NCBI GenBank assembly: GCA_030610965.1
Contig: JAUWQU010000168.1
Span: 1-7,481 of the forward strand
Direction: 5' to 3'
Length of the DNA: 7,481 nucleotides
Source of the DNA: Phycisphaerae bacterium
Lineage (GTDB): Bacteria; Planctomycetota; Phycisphaerae; SM23-33
In this document: positions 1 to 5,417 of the stretch, in pieces
How the letters are laid out: the number at the start of each line of letters is the position of its first letter
Numbering within the stretch: position 1 is the first letter of the stretch
The notes under the pieces: model-generated
What the model was told of the DNA's origin: nothing
Database searches by the model: none
The model's input: only the letters and a program-made list of their open reading frames with translations
Program-made: the position numbers and the translations under genes

Positions 1-6
1 CTTCTC

Positions 7-34
7 CTGAAGCCTGTAGCCTGAAGCCTGAAGC
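7..34. repeat. Heptamer tandem array, 4 units
   Basis: Four consecutive 7-nt units read CTGAAGC, CTGTAGC, CTGAAGC, CTGAAGC. They are preceded by CTTCTC (1-6), which is also the spacer of the 15-nt array that follows. The array may start before the window. One forward frame of the adjoining 15-nt array contains a TAG in every unit, and the composition is unlike the coding regions, so it looks non-coding. Short heptameric repeats are known between genes in several bacterial groups, but I cannot assign this one to a named family. Confidence 0.85.
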
Positions 35-36
35 CT

Positions 37-96
37 CTTCTCCTGTAGCCTCTTCTCCTGTAGCCTCTTCTCCTGTAGCCTCTTCTCCTGTAGCCT
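37..96. repeat. 15-nt tandem repeat, 4 perfect copies
   Basis: CTTCTCCTGTAGCCT occurs four times without a mismatch (37-51, 52-66, 67-81, 82-96). A degenerate tail, CTGTCTC plus CTGCATC, runs to 110. Each unit contains the heptamer CTGTAGC of the neighbouring array plus CT and CTTCTC, so the 15-mer looks like an expanded version of the heptamer repeat. Each unit junction forms the homopyrimidine mirror sequence CCTCTTCTCC. Perfect identity suggests recent slippage or unequal recombination, so copy number may vary between strains. It lies upstream of the terminator and the hemB promoter. Confidence 0.95.
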
Positions 97-137
97 CTGT
101 CTCCTGCATCGGCCTAGGAAAACGCAAGCCGCCAGGA

Positions 138-177
138 AGGAAGGTCGCTCACGCGTTTGGGCCCGACCTTTTTCTTT
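138..177 (+). terminator. Intrinsic terminator of an upstream transcript
   Basis: AAGGTCG (141-147) pairs perfectly with CGACCTT (164-170) around a 16-nt loop. The stem can extend outward to A138/T173 through two G-U pairs. The 3' arm runs straight into TTTCTTT (171-177), the U-rich tract expected of a rho-independent terminator on the plus strand. The reverse strand has no T-run after the hairpin, so it works in one direction only. It should end a rightward transcript from a gene left of the window and insulate hemB from it. Confidence 0.75.
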
Positions 178-205
178 GTTCGCGCGGCCGGGTTTGGAGT
201 ATGAT
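176..205 (+). promoter_or_regulatory. Putative sigma70-type promoter for hemB
   Basis: TATGAT at 200-205 matches the -10 consensus at 5 of 6 positions. TTGTTC at 176-181, 18 nt upstream, is a weak -35 (3 of 6). It lies directly after the terminator and before the hemB ribosome-binding site, the only space where this unit could have its own promoter. Transcription would start near 212 and give a leader of about 50 nt. The -10 contains the ATG at 201, which argues against that ATG as the start codon. The -35 is poor, so this is tentative. Confidence 0.4.
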
Positions 206-247
206 TACGGTCCCATGGACGGGGTTGGCCAAGCGAAAGGCAGCGAG

Positions 248-254
248 AAGGGAG
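248..254 (+). promoter_or_regulatory. Ribosome-binding site that decides the hemB start
   Basis: AAGGGAG, with core GGAG at 251-254, lies 6 nt before GTG 261. The in-frame ATG at 201 has a GGAG only 1 nt away, too close to serve as a Shine-Dalgarno sequence. This supports GTG 261 as the start. Confidence 0.7.
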
Positions 255-260
255 CGAACT

Positions 261-1256
261 GTGGGCTCGGAGTTTCCGACAACACGGATGCGCAGGCTGC
301 GCTATAACGCCACGTTGCGTGAAATGCTCGCCGAGGTGCGCCTCAGCCGCCACGACCTTATCGCCCCGCTGTTCGTCCGCGAGGGCGCCGGCGTGCAACA
401 TGAGATCGCCACCATGCCGGGGCAGTTCCAGCTTTCGGTCGATACCGCCATGGAAACCGTCCGCCGCTGGGACGGCAAGGGCGTCCCGGCCGTGCTGCTG
501 TTCGGCATCCCGGACGCAAAGGACGCTGTCGGCTCGGAGGCGTGGAACGACGATGCCGCCGTCCAGCGGCTGTGCCGGCAGATCAAGGCCGAACTGCCGA
601 ACGTCCTGGTCATCACGGACGTATGCCTGTGCGAATACACCGAGCACGGGCACTGCGGCACGCTTACCGACCGGCTTGACGGATGCAAGGACGTCGATAA
701 CGACATCACGCTCGAGTCGCTCGGCAAGACGGCCGTGTCGCACGCCCGCAGCGGCGCCGACATAGTCGCGCCGTCGGCGATGATGGACGGGCAGGTCGGC
801 GCGATCCGTTCGGCGCTGGACTCGGCGGGCTTTTCGCCAGTGGCGATTTTGTCTTACGCGGTGAAGTTCGCATCGAGCATGTACGGCCCGTTCCGCGACG
901 CGGCCGAGAGCGCCCCGACCTTCGGCGACCGCCGGACATACCAGATGGACTACCGCTCGCCGTCGCAGGCGATTGCCGAGGCCCGAGCCGACCTGGACGA
1001 GGGCGCGGACATGCTGATGGTCAAGCCGGGCGCGACGTACCTGGACCTCATCGCGGCGGTCAAGCGGAGCTTCGACGCCCCGCTGGCGGCCTACCACGTA
1101 AGCGGCGAGTATTCCGCTATCAAGGCCGCGGCCCGGCTGGGCTGGCTGGACGAGCGATCGGCCGCCATCGAGATCACCTCCGCCATGCGCCGCGCGGGTG
1201 CGGACCTGGTCATCACATACTTTGCCGAGCAATTGGCGGATTGGTTGAGGGAATAG
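261..1256 (+). CDS. hemB: Porphobilinogen synthase (delta-aminolevulinic acid dehydratase), HemB
   Basis: Condenses two 5-aminolevulinate molecules into porphobilinogen in the cytoplasm, the first common step of haem, sirohaem and cobalamin ring synthesis. From the GTG start it has 331 residues, the usual HemB length. The N-terminus FPTTRMRRLRYN (5-16) is typical. DVCLCEYTEHGHCG (120-133) keeps the three metal-binding cysteines C122, C124 and C132, which points to the zinc-dependent type. Both active-site lysines are present: K202 in SYAVKFASSMYGPFRDAA and the Schiff-base lysine K255 in MLMVKPGATYLDLI. YHVSGEYSAIK (278-288) is another family block. The start was chosen for its good ribosome-binding site and family length; an ATG at 201 would add 20 atypical residues and overlaps a likely -10 box. 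It ends 4 nt before the Nudix gene, so the two are probably co-transcribed. Family assignment is near certain; only the exact start is open. Confidence 0.97.
   Translation: MGSEFPTTRMRRLRYNATLREMLAEVRLSRHDLIAPLFVREGAGVQHEIATMPGQFQLSVDTAMETVRRWDGKGVPAVLLFGIPDAKDAVGSEAWNDDAAVQRLCRQIKAELPNVLVITDVCLCEYTEHGHCGTLTDRLDGCKDVDNDITLESLGKTAVSHARSGADIVAPSAMMDGQVGAIRSALDSAGFSPVAILSYAVKFASSMYGPFRDAAESAPTFGDRRTYQMDYRSPSQAIAEARADLDEGADMLMVKPGATYLDLIAAVKRSFDAPLAAYHVSGEYSAIKAAARLGWLDERSAAIEITSAMRRAGADLVITYFAEQLADWLRE
1247..1252 (+). promoter_or_regulatory. Ribosome-binding site of the Nudix gene inside the hemB 3' end
   Basis: GAGGGA lies 8 nt before GTG 1261 and overlaps the last codons of hemB (stop TAG at 1254-1256). 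The arrangement supports GTG 1261 and suggests translational coupling. Confidence 0.6.
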
Positions 1257-1260
1257 CCGC

Positions 1261-2133
1261 GTGACGCCGTGGTCGAACAATAGAGCCCAGGACGGCTGCC
1301 GCGACTGCGGGGCCTTCTTTCTGGATTTCGTCGGGCAATTCGATCGCGATCGCGTGCAGGTCCGCTGGTCCGACAGCCGCCGGCCGACCAACGAACAGAT
1401 CGAGGCCGCCATCGAGGAAGCCTGGGCCGAGCAATCGCGCCTCGCCGCCGCCGAAGGCCGTACGCTCTACGACGGCCGGCTCTGCCGCGTAATCAACTGC
1501 GAGACGCAGGAAGCCGCGATGCTTGTGACCCTCGGCGATGTCAGCTACAAGGAATTCGTCGGCACGAACCTCACCAACGCCCAACTGCGATACGTTCACG
1601 GGGCGGAGGTGCTGGCCAACCCGCTCGGCGTCTCGGCCGCGGTCGTCACGGGCGACGGCTTTGTGCTGCTGGGGCGGCGAAGCAACAAGGTCTTCTCAAA
1701 CGCCGGGTGCGTCCACCCGATTGGCGGCATAATGGAAAAACCCGCCGACCCGGGCCAGGCCCCGGACCCCTTCGAGGCCATGACGGACGAACTGTTCGAG
1801 GAACTCGCCCTGCCTGCCAAGGCCATCACGCGGAACGTTTGCCTGGGCGTCGTGCGGGCCAAGCGCATCGTCCAGCCGGAGATGGTGTTCGAGGTCCACG
1901 TGCGCAGTGGCGTGGAGGCCATCCGCGACCGGGCCGCCAGGGCCGCGGATGCGTCCGAGCACGACGAACTGGTCCCCATCCGCGACCACCCCGCCGCCGT
2001 GGTGACGTACATCGAAAAGAACTACGCCCAACTGACGCCAGTGGCGATGGCAACGCTGCTTCTTCACGGCCAGCGGCACTGGGGCATAGGCTGGTTCGCC
2101 ACCGCACGCGGCTATCTGCGGGACGTAATCTGA
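1261..2133 (+). CDS. NUDT22-like Nudix hydrolase, putative nucleotide-sugar pyrophosphatase
   Basis: A 290-residue protein. Residues from about 31 onward match my recollection of the NUDT22 family, whose human member hydrolyses UDP-glucose and UDP-galactose to UMP and sugar 1-phosphate. SYKEFVGTN (95-103) corresponds to SYRDFLGTN, and LANPLGVSAAVVTGDGFVLL (118-137) to a similar block of the human protein. The Nudix helix is DELFEELAL (176-184): the acidic metal ligands of REUxEExGU remain (E177, E180, E181), but R is replaced by D and G by A. Nineteen residues separate GG (155-156) from the helix instead of the canonical 13, an expansion NUDT22 also shows. LGVVRAKR (195-202) and PEMVFEVHV (206-214) continue the match. 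Residues 1-30 are an extension with a CxxC (C13, C16). The gene is coupled to hemB. Nudix fold is very likely; UDP-sugar substrate is inferred and unproven. No signal peptide or membrane segment is seen, so it should be cytoplasmic. Confidence 0.85.
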   Translation: MTPWSNNRAQDGCRDCGAFFLDFVGQFDRDRVQVRWSDSRRPTNEQIEAAIEEAWAEQSRLAAAEGRTLYDGRLCRVINCETQEAAMLVTLGDVSYKEFVGTNLTNAQLRYVHGAEVLANPLGVSAAVVTGDGFVLLGRRSNKVFSNAGCVHPIGGIMEKPADPGQAPDPFEAMTDELFEELALPAKAITRNVCLGVVRAKRIVQPEMVFEVHVRSGVEAIRDRAARAADASEHDELVPIRDHPAAVVTYIEKNYAQLTPVAMATLLLHGQRHWGIGWFATARGYLRDVI

Positions 2134-2185
2134 CGGCTGAGGAGTCCTGCTCCACAACAATCGCCAAAATCGTAGAAAATGCCCC

Positions 2186-2213
2186 TTGTCTGCCGGCCGC
2201 GAGTGTATATTCT
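2186..2213 (+). promoter_or_regulatory. Possible promoter for the STN-domain gene
   Basis: TTGTCT (2186-2191) and TATTCT (2208-2213) are each 4 of 6 matches to the -35 and -10 boxes, 16 nt apart. An A-rich stretch (2165-2180) lies upstream, as in UP elements. TATATT at 2206-2211 is a better -10 (5 of 6) but would be only 14 nt from that -35. The region is markedly more AT-rich than its surroundings, and TCTATATATAGA (2211-2222) is a 12-nt perfect palindrome that could be an operator or simply part of the melting region. The leader would be about 130 nt. Confidence 0.35.
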
Positions 2214-2341
2214 ATATATAGAGACGTAGAGAGTCGGCTCCCTGTATTACCTCAGGAGTTCGCGGACCCACCGGGCGGCACAGGCATTATTCATACACTA
2301 CTAACCGGCGGCGAGTGTGTACTACCAGTGGGCAGAGAGTC
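2193..2341. repeat. Imperfect direct repeat in the intergenic leader
   Basis: CCGGCCGCGAGTGTATA (2193-2209) and CCGGCGGCGAGTGTGTA (2305-2321) match at 15 of 17 positions, 112 nt apart. Each is followed by AGAGAGTC (2228-2235 and 2334-2341), so a composite block of roughly 40 nt seems duplicated with divergence. The first copy overlaps the putative promoter; the second sits just before the ribosome-binding site of the following gene. Between them lies a small hairpin: CTCCCTG (2238-2244) pairs with CAGGAG (2253-2258) with one bulged C. No riboswitch class that I know matches. Confidence 0.5.
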
Positions 2342-2349
2342 AGGGAGAG
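2342..2349 (+). promoter_or_regulatory. Ribosome-binding site fixing the start at 2355
   Basis: AGGGAGAG, with core GGGAG at 2343-2347, lies 7 nt before ATG 2355. The reading frame is open far upstream into the Nudix gene, so this site and the signal peptide that follows are what locate the true start. Confidence 0.7.
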
Positions 2350-2354
2350 CAGTC

Positions 2355-3446
2355 ATGAAGCGACCGAGAGCAGCAGTGTGGGCGATCGTGGGGATTGGTG
2401 TACTTTGGGCTGCTGGGGCCCAGACGGCCGAGGGCAAACGGCCCGTCTCACCGGAGCAACTCCTCAAGAAACAGACGGAACGCTACGCAGTGAAGGCCTC
2501 GCTGGCCGTTGCGCTGGCGGACTTCTCGGTAGAAACCGGCATCAAGGTGCAGGTGGATTGGAAAGCCCTGGCCGCCGTCGGCATCGAGAGGTCGGCCCCG
2601 GTTGCGGTGTCGGTCGAAAAAACCACGTGGCGCCAGGTGCTGGACGTAATCCTCTCACGGGCGCTGGTGCGGGGCAATGCCCTCGCGTGGCGCATCAAGG
2701 GCGAAACGGTGCTCGTCTCCACTCAGAAGCAGATCCTCGAAATGCGGGCCGGGACGGCCAGGGCCGTCAAGATGGCCCAGGGCAAGGGCCGGCCCAAGGC
2801 CGACTCGGGCGCCAAGGTCATGAGGTCGGTGGACTTCACGGACGTTCCGCTCAAAGACGTGCTGGAGTTCTTCCAGACGGTTATCAACGCCAACTTCCAC
2901 ATCAACTGGAAGGCCCTCGAACAGGCGGGCGTAAGTCCGGACACGCCGATAACGCTGAAGCTCAAGCGCATCAGCGCCGGCCGGGCAATGGACATCGCCT
3001 TCGACGAGGTTAACGCCACTCGCGAGAAGCTCGACAGAATCTACTGGATCGTCGACCGCGGGGTGGTGCTCGTCTCGACCGGTTCGGACTTCGATCGCAC
3101 GATGATCACCCGCGTCATAGACGTCGGCACGAGCCTGATGGTGGTTCCGGACTCCGAGGGCCCGCGGATAGACATGCAGATCGCGGCCAAGAACACGCCA
3201 GGCGAAGGCGGCGAAGGCGGCGGCAATCTGTTCGGCGATAGCGATAAGGACACGTCCGGGAAGCAAAAGTCCTACGACGAGCAGAAGAAGAAACAGCGGG
3301 AAGGCGTGATCGAGAGCATAAAGTCCACTATCGGCCAGGACATGTGGAAGCCGGATGGCAAGGGCTCGATCCGCATCATCGGCAACAAGCTTGTCATCAC
3401 CCAGTCACTGCTGGGCTTCAAGCTGATGGAAAAGGCTTTGCGCTGA
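2355..3446 (+). CDS. Exported protein with two STN/secretin-N-like domains
   Basis: A 363-residue protein, exact function unknown. Residues 1-22 are a signal peptide or membrane anchor: basic MKRPR, a hydrophobic core to about 20, then AQTA. Two homologous domains follow. Domain 1 (about 44-123) contains VDWKALAAVGI (67-77); domain 2 (about 160-242) contains INWKALEQAGV (183-193). Both end in VLVST. Their alternating helix and strand pattern resembles the STN or secretin N0 fold, which in secretins and TonB receptors makes periplasmic protein contacts. A basic linker (124-157) joins them. After a Gly/Glu/Asp/Lys-rich low-complexity stretch (281-314) comes MWKPDGKGSIRIIGNKLVITQ (330-350), an ending I associate with planctomycete secretin-like proteins. 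No secretin beta-barrel is present, so it is not a pore. It probably has its own promoter. Domain identity is by eye; the internal repeat itself is clear. Confidence 0.8.
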   Translation: MKRPRAAVWAIVGIGVLWAAGAQTAEGKRPVSPEQLLKKQTERYAVKASLAVALADFSVETGIKVQVDWKALAAVGIERSAPVAVSVEKTTWRQVLDVILSRALVRGNALAWRIKGETVLVSTQKQILEMRAGTARAVKMAQGKGRPKADSGAKVMRSVDFTDVPLKDVLEFFQTVINANFHINWKALEQAGVSPDTPITLKLKRISAGRAMDIAFDEVNATREKLDRIYWIVDRGVVLVSTGSDFDRTMITRVIDVGTSLMVVPDSEGPRIDMQIAAKNTPGEGGEGGGNLFGDSDKDTSGKQKSYDEQKKKQREGVIESIKSTIGQDMWKPDGKGSIRIIGNKLVITQSLLGFKLMEKALR

Positions 3447-3500
3447 CAGGACGGGCTCGCCAAAGCGAACAGGCCTTGGGATGCTTGGATCTGGCGGCTG

Positions 3501-5399
3501 CTATTTCGGCTCGATGGGCTTGACCGGCAACAGTTGCCGGGGTTTTGCCTCCTTGAAGCCCACCGGGACGGGGAATGTCTTGTCGAAGTCCAGGTCCTCC
3601 ATGTCGCAGGCCTGCTTGAGGTACGAGCGGACACGCGGGTAAACCAGCAGTTGGGTCCCGTCGTCCAGGCCGCGGTACAATTCCGCCCGGTCGGTCAGCG
3701 GCAGGTTGTAGCCCAACCCGCGGGGGTTCAGCATAAGCCTGACCGCCACGCCGACCGAGAAGGCTTGCAGCGGGGCCAGGCGAGTCCGTTCGTTGCGGCC
3801 TTGCTGGTAAGCACGGTAGGCCTTGCGGGCATAATCGAGGCTCTCGCCCGCGATTGCTCGCTCGTCCTTTGCCAGTGCGACGTAGGCGGTCATCATCGCC
3901 AGGGCGACCTGGCTCTCGGCCAGGTCTCGTATGGGCTGGTCGTCCTGGCGCAGCTCATGGAGCACGTACTCCCCCACGTTGCGGTACTGCCAGGTGGGCC
4001 CGGGCGGCTGGTAGTTCTGCCGGATGTAGTGGTAATACTTCTGCGCCTCCTTGCGGCGGTGGGAGGCATACAAGCCCTTGATGGCGCCGGCGAGGTAGTT
4101 TATGTGCCCGTCGCGGAACTGGTTGACCTTGAACCTCGTCTTGCTGTCCTTGACCTGCTTGGCGATGTTCTTGAGGTACGCCTGGTGGACCGGCTCGACG
4201 TAGCGGAGGTCCGCCAACTGGTACAGCCGGACGTTGGGCAACTCCATCTGGCTCTCGACGCTAACCGGTTCGAGCGTAATGGCGTCCTGCCTGTCGGCCC
4301 GGGGGCGGGCATCGATCATCGTAAGCCGGCCGCGCCAGGTCAGCTCCTTGAGGCAGTTGAACGCGTTTCGCTGGGTGTTGAGCACGTCGGTATCGTCGAG
4401 CGAATCTTCCCCGCAGACCTTCCTCCCGAGCAGCAGCCAGTACAGGCCCGTGGGTTGCGGCAGGCGCCAGTCGAGCGGGCCGTACTCGTTCATCACCTCC
4501 AGCATGAACGCGGGGTCCATGCGGTAGATGTTCCAGAGAATTTGCGCCCGCAGCAGCGCCAGCACCCGCCCGCGCGGGGCGGCGAATTTCGGATCGTTGA
4601 CCAGTCGGTAGACGGCGTGGTCCAGTTCGTTCCGCGGCTGAGGCGATCTGATTCGCACCGCGCTTACGGCGGCGTCGAGGCTCCACAGGTTGTAGGCGGC
4701 CAGGAAGTTCTGGTCGATCTTGAGCCCCACCGCGGCCAGCTCGTCGGCGTAGGCCCTGACCTCCGGGTCCTTGAGCAGTTCGGCGAGCTTTTCTTTCTGG
4801 ATCACCTCGAGGCCCTGGCGCTGGGGGTCCTTGTCCAGCAGGCTCTCATCGGCCAGCGGCGCGAAGGCGTCGATCACTTCCTGGGTGGTCCCCTGCGGCG
4901 GCGAGCCCAGCAGGTCCTGCATTCGCATGGCCCACTGGCGCTTGTAGACCCAGTGCATGTCGTCGAGGTAGCCGCCCAATTTGAACAGGTATATCCAGCC
5001 GAGATCCTTGTAAAGGACGATGCTCCGCGGGTTCAGCGGGATGCCCCGGTCCCGCAGCAGCTTGACGCCGTTGTAGACCCACCGCCATCGCTCTTGGGGC
5101 GTGTGAGTGGCCACGGAGATGTTCCAGGCCATGTTCCACGAATGGAAGCTCCATACGCCGGGGAAGTGCCTCTGGAGCCGGCAGATGAGTTCGGCCTGCT
5201 GGTATGCGTCGTAGAACTTGCCCTCTTCCTTGAGCTTGTCGGTGCGAATCCATAGGTAATTGACGATGAAGGCCCGGAAGGGGATCATCTCCACGATGTC
5301 GCTTTTGGTGCGGCGCGTTTCCTGCACGAACCCCGCGCCGACCAGCATCGCCGCGGCCAGGACTCCCCACGCAAGTTGCACCTTTCTTCGGTATGTCAT
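3501..5399 (-). CDS. Membrane-anchored helical-repeat protein, planctomycete-type conserved hypothetical
   Basis: A 632-residue protein of unknown function. Residues 7-25 form one hydrophobic segment after MTYRRK, either an uncleaved anchor or a signal peptide, so most of the chain should lie outside the cytoplasm. LKEEGKFYDAYQQAELICRL (56-75) reads as a TPR-like helical hairpin, with its closing proline at 80. It is followed by the aromatic block WSFHSWNMAWNISV (83-96), ERWRWVYNGVKLLRDRGI (103-120), DLGWIYLFKLGG (132-143) and DDMHWVYKRQWAMRM (146-160). YGPLDWRLP (306-314) is another apparent signature. A second repeat-like helical pair lies at about 433-463. I recall these blocks from uncharacterised planctomycete proteins but know no function. 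The tail (about 605-632) is Pro/Lys-rich. The start lies 18 nt after the permease stop without a clear ribosome-binding site, suggesting translational coupling, so a role with the permease is inferred. No catalytic motif was recognised. Confidence 0.85.
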   Translation of the reverse strand: MTYRRKVQLAWGVLAAAMLVGAGFVQETRRTKSDIVEMIPFRAFIVNYLWIRTDKLKEEGKFYDAYQQAELICRLQRHFPGVWSFHSWNMAWNISVATHTPQERWRWVYNGVKLLRDRGIPLNPRSIVLYKDLGWIYLFKLGGYLDDMHWVYKRQWAMRMQDLLGSPPQGTTQEVIDAFAPLADESLLDKDPQRQGLEVIQKEKLAELLKDPEVRAYADELAAVGLKIDQNFLAAYNLWSLDAAVSAVRIRSPQPRNELDHAVYRLVNDPKFAAPRGRVLALLRAQILWNIYRMDPAFMLEVMNEYGPLDWRLPQPTGLYWLLLGRKVCGEDSLDDTDVLNTQRNAFNCLKELTWRGRLTMIDARPRADRQDAITLEPVSVESQMELPNVRLYQLADLRYVEPVHQAYLKNIAKQVKDSKTRFKVNQFRDGHINYLAGAIKGLYASHRRKEAQKYYHYIRQNYQPPGPTWQYRNVGEYVLHELRQDDQPIRDLAESQVALAMMTAYVALAKDERAIAGESLDYARKAYRAYQQGRNERTRLAPLQAFSVGVAVRLMLNPRGLGYNLPLTDRAELYRGLDDGTQLLVYPRVRSYLKQACDMEDLDFDKTFPVPVGFKEAKPRQLLPVKPIEPK

Positions 5400-5417
5400 G
5401 TCGTCAGCCGCACCGTT

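Noticed and set aside
1..110. Repeat array considered as a CRISPR array or as a coding pentapeptide repeat
   Set aside because: There are no unique spacers between units. One forward frame has a stop in each 15-nt unit, and no start or conserved product supports translation of the others.
1341..1352. Palindrome CGATCGCGATCG, containing the octamer GCGATCGC known as HIP1 in cyanobacteria
   Set aside because: It occurs once, inside coding sequence for FDRDR, and nothing else suggests a cyanobacterium. Probably chance in a GC-rich genome.
114..1412. Long minus-strand open frame (432 codons) opposite hemB
   Set aside because: It lies antisense to a gene with unmistakable HemB motifs, is Arg/Ala/Gly/His-rich without domains, and is the usual by-product of high GC codon bias.
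2141..2153. GGAG-TCCTG-CTCC hairpin just after the Nudix stop, considered as a terminator
   Set aside because: A 4-bp stem followed by ACAACAATCG, without a U-tract, is too weak to call.
1707..2354. Upstream extension of the STN-domain gene's open frame into the Nudix gene
   Set aside because: The extension is Arg/Pro/Gly-rich and overlaps a well-supported gene. A signal peptide and ribosome-binding site place the true start at 2355.
3453..3475. Small bulged hairpin between the convergent genes, considered as a bidirectional terminator
   Set aside because: The core stem is only 4 bp and neither strand has a T-run after it, so it does not meet the usual pattern.
3534..5255. Long plus-strand open frame (573 codons) opposite the 632-residue gene
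   Set aside because: Its translation is Val/Leu/Arg/Gln-rich and low in signature content. The minus strand encodes a membrane anchor, TPR-like hairpins and coupling to the permease.
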